Below are positions 1-10,767 of a stretch of DNA of 64,000 bases, piece after piece. The notes beneath the pieces were generated by a model that saw only the letters and a program-made list of their open reading frames with translations, did not search any database and was not told where the DNA came from. A program made the translations under genes and the position numbers. The DNA comes from Meghimatium bilineatum (Eukaryota > Mollusca > Gastropoda > Stylommatophora > Philomycidae): positions 60,326,749 to 60,390,748 of the forward strand of contig CM067306.1 in assembly GCA_034231615.1 (NCBI GenBank). Direction: 5' to 3'. Within the stretch, counting starts at the first letter, position 1; every line of letters begins with the position of its first letter.

Positions 1-229
1 ATTCACAACAAAATAGGACAAGTATTCTTATTATTAAATTAGTGGACAGTGCCGTTCTTACTAGTTACAATTGTGTTTACCTGGTCATTCAGGGTTCGGG
101 GCTACAAACTAGTAGGTAGGATCCACCACTGTGTGCGGAAGGTATGAAGACCTCGCTAGTGGTTCATCAGACCAGCTACTATGCAACAGTTGAGCCGCTA
201 GTAGTGATCTGCATATGTATTGTGGCTTT

Positions 230-757
230 CACGAAACGCTTCAAGTATTGAGACTTTCGCAAAACTCTTCATGTATTGAGACTTTCACAAAACGCTTCAT
301 GTATTGAGACTTTCACAAAACGCTTCATGTATTGAGACTTTCGCAAAACGCTTCAAGTATTGAGACTTTCACGAAACGCTTCAAGTATTGAGACTTTCAC
401 GAAACGCTTCAAGTATTGAGACTTTCACAAAACGCTTCAAGTATTGAGACTTTCACAAATCGCTTCAAGTATTGAGACTTTCATAAAACGCTTCATGTAT
501 TGAGGCTTTCACGAAACGCTTCATCTATTGAGGCTTTCACGAAATGCTTCATGTATTGAGACTTTCACAACACTTTTCATCTAATGAGGCTTTCACACAC
601 CGCTTCATCTATTAAGACTTTCACAAACGCTTCATTTATTGAGGCTTTCACAAACGCTTCAGTTATTGAGGCTTTCACAAAACCCTTCATCTATTGAGGC
701 TTTCACAAATCCTTCATCTATTGAGGCTTTCATAAAACATTTCATCTATTTTCACCC
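230..757. repeat. 28-bp minisatellite, about 19 copies
   Basis: Head-to-tail units of the form CGCTTCATGTATTGAGACTT plus TCACAAAA. Units vary at a few positions (GTATT/CTATT, GACTTT/GGCTTT, ACAAAA/ACGAAA), and divergence rises towards the right end. No coding capacity is expected. Confidence 0.95.
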
Positions 758-1464
758 TTTTCCCCACTGTCAGTAGGAGGCGTCTCCAGAAGTTGCACAC
801 GATTGAAAGTTGGCGTCTTGTGGGCACGAACTAATGCTATGTAGAAACCTTCCCATTACAGAAACTGATATAAGAGGCTTTCTTCTTCTTCTTCTTCTTC
901 TTCTTGTGGTCCATGCCGTGTGTGCGATTATCACATATTTCTACAGCCTTCTGTTTCGTGTGCTGTCAATCAATTCTTCTATAGTGCATACCATTAATTA
1001 TGTTACTCACTTGAGCTCAATTTTCACGAAAACTACCTAGTGCATAGCAACCATATTTCGCAGTTAGTCTTATACATAGCACGAACTTTGGAATTTATAT
1101 TTTACCAATTGATAGGTAGATTGGAAAGTGCACAAATCGTTTTTTTTTCTTTGCTATATATTATTGCATAAGAAGAAAAAAATACACATTTTACCGTAAT
1201 ACACAAAATTGTGGATGCAAAGGCGTATCCCAACTTCATATAATAACAGGAAATTTGAGATAGTTATCATTACTTCCAGATTGTATGGAAAACAGTTTTT
1301 TTTTAATCTTTGATGATCAAATAGTCTTACGTTTTTCTTGTGGTACTGGTGTTAAAGAAGAATATGTGTATTTGATTATTCCGCAAATAATGGTGACTGC
1401 AACTAAATCGTTGTGAGAAGCAAAATAATGAAGTACCAGTTGATTTTGTTATAAGTCCGCGATA
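758..1464. other. unassigned AT-rich stretch
   Basis: I recognise nothing here beyond a short CTT run at about 882-905. The 76-residue open frame over the CTT run is mostly leucine and has no protein features. Confidence 0.5.
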
Positions 1465-1576
1465 TTGTAAGGTATTTGGTCGATGTGAGAACAACAGAGA
1501 TTGTAAGGAATTTGGTCGATGTGAGAACAACAGAGATTGTAAGGTATTTGGTCGATGTGAGAACAACAGAGATTGG
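1465..1576. repeat. 36-bp minisatellite, 3 copies
   Basis: Three near-identical units beginning TTGTAAGGTATTTGGTCGAT, with starts at 1465, 1501 and 1537. The short serine/leucine-rich open frame on the minus strand simply translates this array. Confidence 0.9.
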
Positions 1577-1628
1577 TACATCAACTATTTTATTCAGATT
1601 CCGAAGACTCGAATAGATTGACTACTGT

Positions 1629-2278
1629 TTAGGGCTGGATAAAATACAAACCATCTCGTTGCCAATATGTCTCTTTCTTTTGAAGCACATGCTCTTCACA
1701 TTTTCTCCAGTACTCAATATCTATTTGTGTGAGGGCATCGTGTGTTATGTTTGTTACATTACAAAGTTTGAAAGTCTTGTATAGTTCAACAACTGGACCT
1801 TTGACCACAGCCCACACAAGTTCAATGTTATTGAGATGTGAATGGTAAGGTGGTAGCCGAAGATTGAGATGTGAATGGTAAGGTGGTAGCCGAAGATTGA
1901 GATGTGAATGGTAAGGTGGTAGCCGAAGATTGAGATGTGAATGGTAAGGTGGTAGCCGAAGATTGAGATGTGAATGGTAAGGTGGTAGCCGAAGATTGAG
2001 ATGTGAATGGTAAGGTGGTAGCCGAAGATTGAGATGTGAATGGTAAAGTGGTAGGCGAAGAGAAGTATGACCATGCTCAGTGACGATTTTATCACTTACA
2101 AAAGTCTTCGTCTTCTTTGTCCATCTCACAAGTTCTAACAACTCTGATTTGAATTTATTGCTGGAAAAAGATACATTTTCTATTGCAAGTCGTGTCATTA
2201 TTTCGTGTTTTGTTCTTGATGAAGTGAGAATTTTTTCTTCGTTCGCTACTACGTTATGATAGGAGGCATTGTCCATAC
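1629..2278 (-). pseudogene. Tc1/mariner-superfamily transposase, C-terminal DDE fragment
   Basis: Seen: the minus-strand frame holds MDNASYHN (second catalytic Asp), about 60 residues, EHGHTSLRLP, then LPPYHSHLNNIELVWAVVKG (third catalytic acidic residue within NNIE) and a C-terminal tail ending in a stop at 1629. Known: D-NASYHN, LPPYH and NPIE-WA-VK are hallmarks of the DDE transposases of Tc1/mariner-like elements, which cut and paste DNA as dimers at terminal inverted repeats. Odd: the LPPYH segment is amplified seven-fold in frame (1831-2061). Everything upstream of MDNAS, including the first catalytic Asp, is replaced by a 37-bp tandem array. The copy is 5'-truncated and cannot be active. 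No terminal inverted repeat was found. Confidence 0.8.
1831..2061 (-). repeat. 33-bp in-frame minisatellite inside the transposase
   Basis: Seven units of exactly 33 bp encode LRLPPYHSHLN repeatedly on the minus strand. The unit is the conserved LPPYH motif of the transposase itself, which normally occurs once. Because 33 is a multiple of three, the frame stays open throughout. The unit furthest right on the plus strand has small differences (LRLPLYHSHLN); the others are almost identical, which implies recent expansion. Confidence 0.93.
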
Positions 2279-3145
2279 AAATCTGCTTGATAACTGAGCT
2301 GAACTCATGACTCCAAATCTGCTTGTTAACAGAGCTGAAACTCATGACTGCAAATCTGCTTGTTAACAGAGCTGAAACTCATGACTGTAAATCTGCTTGT
2401 TAACAGAGCTGAAACTCATGACTGCAAATCTGCTTGTTAACAGAGCTGAAACTCATGACTGTAAATCTGCTTGTTAACAGAGCTGAAACTCATGACTCCA
2501 AATCTGCTTGTTAACAGAGCTGAAACTCATGACTCCAAATCTGCTTGTTAACAGAGTTGAAACTCATGACTCCAAATCTGCTTGATAACAGAGCTGAAAC
2601 TCATGACTCCAAATCTGCTTGATAACAGAGCTGGAACTCATGACTCCAAATCTGCTTGTTAACAGAGCTGAAACTCATGACTCCAAATCTGCTTGTTAAC
2701 AGAGCTGGAACTCATGACTCCAAATCTGCTTGTTAACAGAGCTGAAACTCATGACTCCAAATCTGCTTGATAACAGAGCTGGAACTCATGACTCCAAATC
2801 TGCTTGTTAACAGAGCTGAAACTCATGACTCCAAATCTGCTTGTTAACAGAGCTGAAACTCATGACTGCAAATCTGCTTGTTAACAGAGCTGAAACTCAT
2901 GACTCCAAATCTGCTTGTTAACAGAGCTGAAACTCATGACTCCAAATCTGCTTGATAACAGAGCTGAAACTCATGACTCCAAATCTGCTTGTTAACAGAG
3001 CTGAAACTTATGACTGCAAATCTGCTTGTTAACAGAACTGAAACTCATGACTGCAAATCTGCTTGTTAACAGAGCTGAAACTCAAGACTCCAAATCTGCT
3101 TGTTAACAGAGCTGAAACTCATGACTCCAAATCTGTTTGTTACAG
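2279..3145. repeat. 37-bp minisatellite, about 24 copies
   Basis: Units contain AAATCTGCTTGTTAACAGAG and CTGAAACTCATGACT, spaced 37 bp apart (36 bp for the first). Variants are CTCC/CTGC/CTGT and TTAACAG/ATAACAG. The array starts exactly where the transposase fragment loses homology, directly upstream of its MDNAS motif. Confidence 0.95.
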
Positions 3146-3384
3146 AAAGATAGAAAGGCCACATCTCAAAAATGTTAACTAATTTACGTAGGAAACTCCT
3201 TCTATCATGGGATAGCAAATAATTAACAGAATATAGCAGTCATCACAACCATTTCAAAATCCATCAAAGCGTCTATCTTCTTCTTAACCTACCTCATTTT
3301 TTATTTATGTTTTTGGTTTTTGGTTATTTAAGTCGTGACCTTTGATATGGTCGATATATGGAAATTTTCTAAAGAGAAGTTGTC

Positions 3385-3640
3385 GATTACTTAGTCTTAT
3401 TTTACTTTCAATTCTTTCAGAATGTCACTATTTGTGATATTTTTTGTCCATGGTATTCCTGAGGATTTTTCTGCAACATTTTGTTTCTTTGTGATTGGTA
3501 ATTGTCCAAGCCTCACATCCATATATTACAACTGGGAATGTGCAGACTAAAAGAAAAGTTAGTTGTGTTATTTTGTTGTAGCCAAGCAATATATTTTTCA
3601 CTTTTATAAGTTTATTTTTAAAGAACTGGCTAACCTCCAT
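3385..3640 (-). pseudogene. LINE reverse transcriptase C-terminal fragment
   Basis: The minus frame reads VVIYGCEAWTI then CCRKILRNT. This is the Y-GCE-W-L segment followed by the RR-L-I segment typical of the region downstream of RT in non-LTR retrotransposons. About 70 residues remain and both ends are truncated. Family not assigned. Confidence 0.7.
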
Positions 3641-3734
3641 CTGACTCCTTCATAGTAGTCATCATTTCTGCTTATAAGAGAAACATTTTTTTGTAAACTG
3701 CTAACTTGCTTCTGTTTTATGATTATTGAATTTT

Positions 3735-4099
3735 TCATATTGGACATGTGGATGTTCGAGGCAATGAAAGAGCGGATCAACTGGCATCATGCGCGATTGT
3801 GGCATAGGGCGATGGGGAAATGGATCGCACTGGCGTTTTGAATTCCTTAAGAGATATAACACGCGAGAGTGAGACTAATGTGGATGATGATTCCTTTTCA
3901 ATGGCTAGGATTAAAGATCAGGGATTGAAATACGGTGTTGCTAGAAGTGAACATTTTGGAGGGCGCAGAAGAATGATGGTCAACCAGCATAGGACCGGTA
4001 CTGTCAGCAGAAGTGTAATGGCGGATACACTCAAAGAGAGATCGGAGCAACTATGGACTTGTCCAGTTTGCAGTGATGATGATCCGACGACTAACTAAC
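3735..4099 (+). pseudogene. LINE RNase H / 3' end fragment
   Basis: The plus frame gives HVDVRGNERADQLASCAIVA. This is the G-RGNE-AD-LA signature of the RNase H domain found near the end of some non-LTR polyproteins. It continues after a stop as MDRTGVLNSLRDITRE and on to QHRTGTVSRSVMADTLKERS and LWTCPVCSDDD before its stop. Related 3' ends occur at 15.4 kb and 17.7 kb. The polyprotein upstream of RNase H is missing. Confidence 0.75.
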
Positions 4100-4540
4100 T
4101 GCATTTTTCTAGTGTAGATAGAAAATAAAAATATTCTAAGGGAACTACACAATGTTTACAACCAACTGTTATCGTGGCGTAACATAGCCGTTCGCTCATC
4201 CCTGTATCTAGAGATCCATGGCATACTTCTCCTATCATTATTTCCGTTGCTATTCAGATGTCCTTGAATGAGACAGGCGCTGCTGTAAGGTTGTTTTGTT
4301 TAATGATCCTATCTCATTTCACTCAGTGTTACCTGCACTGTATTCCCCTATCGATCCTAAAAAAAATTGGAAAGTATTAGCCGATGATCGATGTGCAGGT
4401 AAACAAAACATCACACATAGGAAATCGGCAATATGTAGTAACTGCAGAAAAACTGAAATCCAACAGTGTGAAATTAAGAAACACTGTGACGAAATTTTGC
4501 TATTCACAAGATTATGATAACACACATGATAACATACAGG
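4100..4540. other. unassigned stretch
   Basis: I see no recognisable gene or repeat. The short overlapping open frames on both strands show no motif and look like chance. Confidence 0.5.
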
Positions 4541-4580
4541 CATCGACGTTTCGAACAAAAGTCCTTCATCGGGATTACAT
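4541..4580 (-). other. hammerhead-like motif, degraded
   Basis: On the minus strand, CCGATGAAGG is followed after about 10 nt by TTCGAAACGTC. This matches the arrangement CUGAUGA, stem-loop II, GAAAC, GUC of a hammerhead ribozyme with a minimal stem III, as known from Penelope-like elements. The first core box carries C for U. Three potential stem I pairs (ATC with GAT) can be drawn. Activity is not implied. Confidence 0.35.
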
Positions 4581-4689
4581 TCGTGTGCACATGTTTAGCT
4601 CTACAGACAAGGAGGAGCGTAACTAATTGTCAATATAAGACCCACTGGCTCATTGGAATACAGCCTTTAATTTATTTTTTTGTGGTTGG

Positions 4690-4832
4690 GGTTCGTTTTA
4701 AATCTCCCACTGGATATTACTCTGAAAGCAGAACAACTATACTTCCATCAGAATGTAGTCCTAGTAACGGAATTGCGTTGTGTTGCCGTTTTATTTGCGC
4801 CAATGGCCCATCACACCCAACTTGGAGTAAAA
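4690..4832 (-). repeat. SINE-B copy, diverged
   Basis: Minus-strand match to the SINE-B consensus assembled from the other copies in this window. Recognisable blocks are GCGCCAATGGCCC, GCCGTTTTATTTG and GAATGTAGTCC. The GAAGAA tail is lost. Confidence 0.75.
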
Positions 4833-5133
4833 TAGCTGTTTAAATATATTTATTTGACCATTTTGGTGATTTGCATTGGTCACTTTGTGCATACATTGTG
4901 TCGACAACCAATGAAGATCACGGAAATAGTTAAATGTCAATTTAGAAGGCAGTTTTGCAATGAGTTCACGGGTCTTATAATGTTGATTGCTCTCGAGCGG
5001 AGTGATTTAGAAAATATGTTAACGATGATGGAGGACAAAAGACAAATAAATAAACGCGAATGTTCTGTGGCTGTAACTTGCTACAGTAGGTGAAAATAAT
5101 ACTAATTGTGATCAGGACATACTATCAACGAAA

Positions 5134-5182
5134 TACAAGAACAGACGACGTTTTGACTTAAAAAGTCTTCATTAGAACAAAG
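5134..5182 (-). other. hammerhead-like motif, degraded
   Basis: On the minus strand, CTAATGAAGACT, a short loop, then GTCAAAACGTCGTC. The flank (CAACGAAATACA... on plus) matches the copy at 55.0 kb, so both derive from one dispersed element. Both core boxes are altered here. Confidence 0.35.
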
Positions 5183-5205
5183 TATAGCTGACAGACAACA
5201 AATCT

Positions 5206-5403
5206 ACATGTTATGTTATGTTATGTTCCTCCAGGGCCATAGGCGGCGCATAGGGCAGAAACCATAGCCTTCCATTTCTGTCTTTGTGTTGCCAGGTCTT
5301 TCAATTGTTGCGTGTTGTTTAGGTTCATTGACATGCCTTCTCTATTAATGGTTCTTCGTAGAGTTTCTCTAGGTCTCCCTCTTCTTCTTACTCCAGGTGG
5401 CAC
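5206..5403 (-). pseudogene. LINE C-terminal end (SALCA type)
   Basis: The minus frame reads RRRGRPRETLRRTI ... DLATQRQKWKAMVSALCAAY and ends at a stop, followed by a short (AACAT)n-type tail. It is the same family as the fragments at 20.0-20.6 kb and 38.0-38.6 kb. Only about 60 residues of the 3' end remain. Confidence 0.75.
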
Positions 5404-5689
5404 CCAATATAGTGATTATATATATCCAACATGGAAACAAACAAATGGCGAAAATAGGAGGAAGAGAGGAAGACTGAAGTTCGAAGATAGATAGGTGCGA
5501 GTTTGTACGAGCAGCAGTGGGGAGAAATATCGCTGGTTTGTCGTCTGAAAATATTCATAGCACTCCGGACACTGACATAACTGTTCCACTCTAATATTCA
5601 GTATGTTAATCTGATTGTGATAACTGACTTTTCCTGTTCTGTGTTGACTGATAACTCTTAATTTGATTTATATATTTCGTTTCTTGCAA

Positions 5690-6075
5690 TATCACGCTTC
5701 ACTGCCATGTCCTGCAACATCACGCTTCACTGCCATGTTCTGCAATATCACGCTTCACTGCCATGTCCTGCAACATCACGCTTCACTGCCATGTCCTGCA
5801 ACATCACGCTTCACTGCTATGTCCTGCAATATCACGCTTCACTGCCAAGTCCTGGAACATCACGCTTCACTGCCAAGTCCTGCAACATCACGCTTCACTG
5901 CCAAGTCCTGCAACATCACGCTTCACTGCCATGTCCTGCAACATCACGCTTCACTGCCATGTCCTGCAACATCACGCTTCACTGCCATGTCCTGCAACAT
6001 CACGCTTCACTGCCATGTCCTGCAACATCACGCTTCACTGCCAAGTCCTGCAACATCACGCTTCACTGCCAAGGT
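5690..6075. repeat. 28-bp minisatellite, about 14 copies
   Basis: Units of CCTGCAACATCACGCTTCAC plus TGCCATGT. Because 28 is not a multiple of three, all three plus frames stay open by chance across the array and give long His/Cys/Leu-rich conceptual proteins. These are not genes. Confidence 0.95.
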
Positions 6076-6124
6076 CCTCTTTCTTGAAATGGACACTTAA
6101 GAAGAAATACACTTATACCCCCTA

Positions 6125-6290
6125 CAACTTTTAACTTGTCTAACTCCTTGATTGCTTTCAAAATATCAACATGATCCATTGAGCTACCTCTAGTAACTGT
6201 TCGTTACGCTGATGGCGAGTATGTTTGCTATTTCATTTCCCCTAGTACCCATATGTCCAGGCATGGACAGATATACAGTATCACAGTCTA
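6125..6290 (-). pseudogene. LINE RNase H fragment
   Basis: The minus frame reads DCDTVYLSMPGHMGTRGNEI then ANILAI. This matches the PGH-G--GNE-AD segment of LINE RNase H. A following segment (SSMDHVDILKAIKELDK in another frame) resembles the fragment at 14.6 kb (SSSMESADIVHANKKLDK), so both come from one family. Confidence 0.6.
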
Positions 6291-6519
6291 GAACAAAGAA
6301 AACGGAGGAACCGGGTAGATAACAAACAACAGGAACAGGTAGCAGCCAAAAATGTCAGAGATAAATCATCACTATCTTCTTCCTTGTGTATCAATATTTC
6401 TTCTATAATTATGTGTTCTCTTTTCTGTCCTTGTATATAGAACTACAAATTGTTCTATGTTTGTTCTATCTGCTATTCACGTATAACGTTTATATTTTTG
6501 TTATATCTGTTACATGTGT

Positions 6520-6660
6520 TTATTGGTCTTTGAGTGTTATATCTACTATGTATGTTTACTATTTTACGTATGTTATATCTACTATGTATGTTTACTATTT
6601 TACGTATGTTATATCTACTATGTATGTTTACTATTTTACGTATGTTATATCTACGATGCG
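6520..6660. repeat. 36-bp array, about 3 copies
   Basis: Units of GTTATATCTACTATGTATGT plus TTACTATTTTACGTAT. This is the first of three related arrays that run to 7970 and share the core TAT(C/A)T(A/G)CTATRTATGT. Confidence 0.85.
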
Positions 6661-6714
6661 TGTTAGTCTTCTATATGTGGTATATGTGGTATATCTGCTA
6701 TGCATGTTAATATT

Positions 6715-7345
6715 TATACGTGTTCTATCTGCTATATATGTCTATTGTTCTATGCGTGTTCTATCTGCTATGTATGTCTATTGTTCTATGTGTGTTCTAT
6801 CTCACATGTATGTCTATTGTTCTATGTGTGTTCTATCTCACATGTATGTCTATTGTTCTATGTGTGTTCTATCTCACATGTATGTCTATTGTTCTATGTA
6901 TTACATCTGCTATGTATGCTTACTATTTTATGTGTATTTTATCTACAATGTATGTGTACTGCTTTATGTGTGTTCTATCGGCTTTCTATATGAATTGTTC
7001 TATATGTGTTCTATCTGCTATGTATGTTTATTGTTCTATGTACGTTATACCCGATATACATGTCTATTGTTCTATGTACGATATACCCGATATACATGTC
7101 TATTGTTCTATGTACGTTATACCCGAAATACATGTCTATTGTTCTATGTACGTTATACCCGATATACATGTCTATTGTTCTATGTACGTTATACCCGATA
7201 TACATGTCTATTGTTCTATGTACGTTATACCCGATATACATGTCTATTGTTCTATGTATATTATATCTACTGTGTATATTTTTCTATGTGTATTATACCT
7301 GATAAGCATTTCTATTGTTCTATCAGACATGCATGTTTATACAAG
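6715..7345. repeat. 36-bp array, about 17 copies in three subtypes
   Basis: Units of TGTTCTATCTGCTATGTATG plus TCTATTGTTCTATGTG. Blocks of subtypes follow each other: CTGCTATGTATG, CTCACATGTATG, then ACCCGATATACATG. The block structure shows local homogenisation. Long open frames over this region are translations of the array. Confidence 0.9.
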
Positions 7346-7354
7346 ACACTGTGT

Positions 7355-7970
7355 GTGTTCTATCTACTATATATGTTTAGTGTTATATCTACTATATATG
7401 TTTAGTGTTATATCTACTATATATGTTTAATGTTATATCTACTATATATGTTTAATGTTATATCTACTATATATGTTTAATGTTATATCTACTATATATG
7501 TTTAGTGTTATATCTACTATATATGTTTAGTGTTATATCTACTATATATGTTTAATGTTATATCTACTATATATGTTTAGTGTTATATCTACTATATATG
7601 TTTAATGTTATATCTACTATATATGTTTAGTGTTATATCTACTATATATGTTTAATGTTATATCTACTATATATGTTTAATGTTATATCTACTATATATG
7701 TTTAGTGTTATATCTACTATATATGTTTAATGTTATATCTACTATATATGTTTAATGTTATATCTACTATATATGTTTAGTGTTATATCTACTATATATG
7801 TTTAATGTTATATCTACTATATATGTTTAGTGTTATATCTACTATATATATTTAATGTTATATCTACTATATATGTTTAGTGTTATATCTACTATATATG
7901 TTTAATGTTATATCTACTATATATGTTTAATGTTATATCTACTATATATGTGTAGTGTTATTTTTGCTTT
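7355..7970. repeat. 25-bp array, about 24 copies
   Basis: Units of TGTTATATCTACTATATATG plus TTTAA or TTTAG. Sequence between units is otherwise nearly invariant, while the final A/G alternates irregularly. The core is shared with the 36-bp arrays immediately to the left, so the 25-mer is probably a shortened derivative. Confidence 0.95.
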
Positions 7971-8017
7971 CTGTTCTGGTCCATGCTACTCTGTATGATC
8001 TTTCTGGCATCGTAATT

Positions 8018-8200
8018 AAACTATGTAACTCAGTTGGTAGTTGGTTCGATCCCGAATTGTGACATCTTGCTTGCAAGTGCATTTTTCGAGATCACTTTGG
8101 GTTATTGTTTGAAACTACGGAATTACATGTATGAGTCGAATACTGTTTTCAGGAGGCGTGCCGCTTTAATGAGAGGTACAAAATACAAATATACATATTG
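8018..8200 (+). repeat. SINE-D copy with tRNA-like head
   Basis: GTAACTCAGTTGGTAG (A-box-like) and GGTTCGATCCC (B-box) lie much closer together than in a tRNA. They are followed by a body with ACTACGGAATTACATG and AGGAGGCGTGCCGCTT. The body matches the copies at 9.5, 22.9 and 63.8 kb. Pol III transcription of an intact progenitor is inferred. Confidence 0.6.
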
Positions 8201-8275
8201 GGAAAGCCGAGTATTGTCAAGTCAATCCTCTACGCTATGTGGGCCCTTTCCTCTTCAGATTGCTAGTACTAACTA

Positions 8276-8530
8276 TAAGTAAGTAAGTAAAGTAACCCAT
8301 TGCATTGATTAATGACGTAGGGTGTGAGATGTTAGCGATCTCACATTTCAGAGGCTCTGCAAATGAGGGCGGTAGCCATCTCCTCTCCTTCGTAGTCTTT
8401 ACTCCCGGATTAATCCAGTACCCATTTAAGGTTGGGTCGAGCCGTTGCGATCGGAAAAACATTTCCGCCTCAACTGGGGAATGAACCCAGGACCACTCAT
8501 ATGCGAAGCCAGTGCGCTAACGCAGCTCCC
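8276..8530 (-). repeat. SINE-C copy, full-length or nearly so
   Basis: The reverse complement runs from GCGTTAGCGCACTGGCTTCG (tRNA-like head) through GGGTTCATTCCCC (B-box-like), the body blocks GGATTAATCC, TAAAGACT and GAGGGCGGTAG, to a (TTAC)n tail at the left edge. Confidence 0.85.
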
Positions 8531-8629
8531 ATGTACTAACTATACTTTCATACGAATGTGAAAAGTGGACACTTAATGCAGACACGAAAAGTCGAAAAGA
8601 TTTCTCTCTGTGTCAGACCCCAGTAACTT

Positions 8630-9109
8630 CTTTCTCAATCTTTCTGTCTCTCTCTCTCTCTCTCTCTCTCTTCTCTATTTCTCATGTGTCGGATCACATA
8701 CCCCCGTACCTTCTCTTTCTCTTTCTCTCTCTCTCTCTCTTCTCTATTTCTCCATGTGTCGGATCACATACCCCCGTACCTTCTCTTTCTCTCTCTCTCT
8801 TCTCTATTTCTCCATGTGTTGGATCACATACCCCCGTACCTTCTTTCTCAATTTCTCTCTTCTCTATTTCTCTCTCTCTCATCTCTATATCTGTGCCAGA
8901 TCACATATTCCCCCGTACCTTCTCTCTCTCGTCTCTATTTCTCTCTGTATCAAATAACATATTCCCCCGTACCTTCTCTCTCTCCCTCCCTCCCTCTGTC
9001 GTCTCTATTTCTCTCTGTATCAAGTAACATATTCCCCCGTACCTTCTCTTTCTCTCTCTCTCTCTCTCTTCTCTATTTCTCCATGTGTCAGATCACATAC
9101 CCCCGTACC

Positions 9110-9140
<31 letters not shown>

Positions 9141-9180
9141 GTCTCTATTTCTCTGTGTCGTATCACACATTCCCCCCTAC
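8630..9180. repeat. compound CT-rich minisatellite
   Basis: About eight irregular units. Each has a (CT)n or (TCTC)n run of variable length, then CTCTATTTCT, TGTGTCGGATCACATA and CCCCCGTACCTTC. Pyrimidine-rich on plus. The Ser/Leu-rich open frames here are array translations. Confidence 0.9.
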
Positions 9181-9539
9181 CTCCCCTCCTCCAGTTCTCC
9201 CTCTATCTGCTAAGACAAGTAATACTACGTTGTAACGGATACCTGATACTCCTTGCGTATTCCAGATTCACAAGTTTTTATTGCATGCCAAGGTCAGAGC
9301 TTACACTGTCACTTTCCTGTGTTATTGTGTTGTCTTGGGTTAGGCTACAAGCCACAGCGAACGCACAACAATTGTTGACTGTTTAGTTACTTGAATGATT
9401 ATTATCGCTTCGGTGTTGCTGTTTCTTCAAGTTACTCGATTTTCCACACACACAAAAATACGTTAGTTTTAATGTGTAAGGATATAATTAAATGTAAAAT
9501 AAATATTGGTTCTAGTTAATATATTTCTTCTGCGATGCC

Positions 9540-9640
9540 ATTTCTTAGAGATCACTTCAAATTATCATTTAAAACAAGGGGGTTACGTTATACGAGTGGC
9601 ACTCTCGACAAGCGGCGTGCAGTTTGGTTTTCGGCTAGGA
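9540..9640 (+). repeat. SINE-D body fragment
   Basis: Aligns to the body at 8095-8165: GAGATCACTT, a TTACGTTATACGAGTGGC block, ACTCTCGACAAGCGGCGTGC. The tRNA-like head is missing. Confidence 0.5.
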
Positions 9641-10580
9641 AATATTAAAATAATTAAAACATATTATGTATAGGACACTGCTATTCATCCGTTGTTCCGA
9701 CACAGTTTATTATGACGTATTGCTCATGTTTGTTTGCGAAGGAAGTGCACTACTATCATGTTTCGTGTTAGTAATTGTCTTTATATGTATTTTGTCGTCA
9801 CATAAATCGTAAAATATCTTAAAGTAATAATTATATTACTATGTCTACAGAGATGAATGAACTTCTTGAGAAATACCCCTACCATTACGATTGTTCTTCA
9901 AGAAAATCAAGCCTTCATATTCGCTAGGATTGTACAAGCAAGAAATTGATACAGAAAGAAAATAATAAAATTATTAAGCTAGAAGAATCTTATGACAAGA
10001 AACTACGTCGTCAAGAATGTGATATAAGTGATACATTTTAAAGTAGAACGTCAGGAAAGTGATACTCTGGTAACGTGACAGGGTGGGAAAGTAACTACAT
10101 CATAAATAGTTCTACAAAAATGTGGTTCTAAAACATGTGATTTAATACAAGTGTGATTTATTAAAAGTGTGATTTAATACAAGTGTGATTCCATTAGAAA
10201 ATGATTATGCTAAAGAGGATACCAACTAAAAAGTGTTTCGTTTAAAATTATTTCAAATAGAAAGTGCTTTTAATAAAAATTATTAGATTACTAGAAAGTG
10301 TTTCGACTAGAAATATATTCCAATAGAAATTGACTCGACTAAAACCTGATACCAGAAGAATTTGACTATTCTACTTTTTTACCCAAAAATTCCATTGAGA
10401 GATAAATTAATGTGAATATTACTGGATAATAAAATGATTCACTGACAGTTGATCAGACAAGAAATATGAATTGATAGAAAAGTAATCACTGAGTAAGGAA
10501 TAGAGCAGATCTACCTACAAATATTTAGCAGGTAAGTGGAAAGTGATTACTAAACATGTGTTTTAATTTGTCAATTGTAT
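9640..10580. other. unassigned A-rich stretch
   Basis: No gene seen. From about 10030 to 10500 short phrases such as AAGTGTGATT, GAAAGTGTTTCGACTAGAAA and CCAATAGAAATTGACT recur irregularly. This looks like a strongly decayed tandem array. Confidence 0.4.
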
Positions 10581-10767
10581 GTAAAGTAAAATGTGAACCC
10601 ATAGCATTTATTAATGCCGTAGGGGTGTGAGATGTTAGCGGTCTCACTTTTCAGTGGCTCTGTTATATGAGGGCGGTAGCCATTTGCTCTTCCTCGCAGT
10701 CTTTACTTCCCGGATTTATTCGGTACCCATTTAGGGCCGGATCGACCGGGGAGCTGTTGCGATCTGA
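10581..10767 (-). repeat. SINE-C body, joined to a LINE 3' end
   Basis: Minus-strand SINE-C body (CAGATCGCAACAGCTCCCCG, TAAAGACTGCGAGG, CTACCGCCCTCAT) with a TTAC-type tail at the left edge. The tRNA-like head is absent. At its place the sequence continues directly into the C-terminus of the LINE at 10768-11905, in the same orientation. Confidence 0.8.

Noticed and set aside
5663-6134. Three overlapping long open frames (120-145 residues) rich in His, Cys and Leu
   Set aside because: They are the three frames of a 28-bp tandem array and have no independent coding signal.
6386-7430. Open frames of up to 339 residues rich in Tyr, Cys, Val and Leu, resembling a membrane protein
   Set aside because: Direct translation of 36-bp minisatellites; several frames are open at once over the same DNA.
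8018-8070. tRNA gene candidate (A-box and GGTTCGATCCC B-box)
   Set aside because: The boxes are too close for a tRNA fold, and the downstream body is a SINE found elsewhere in the window.
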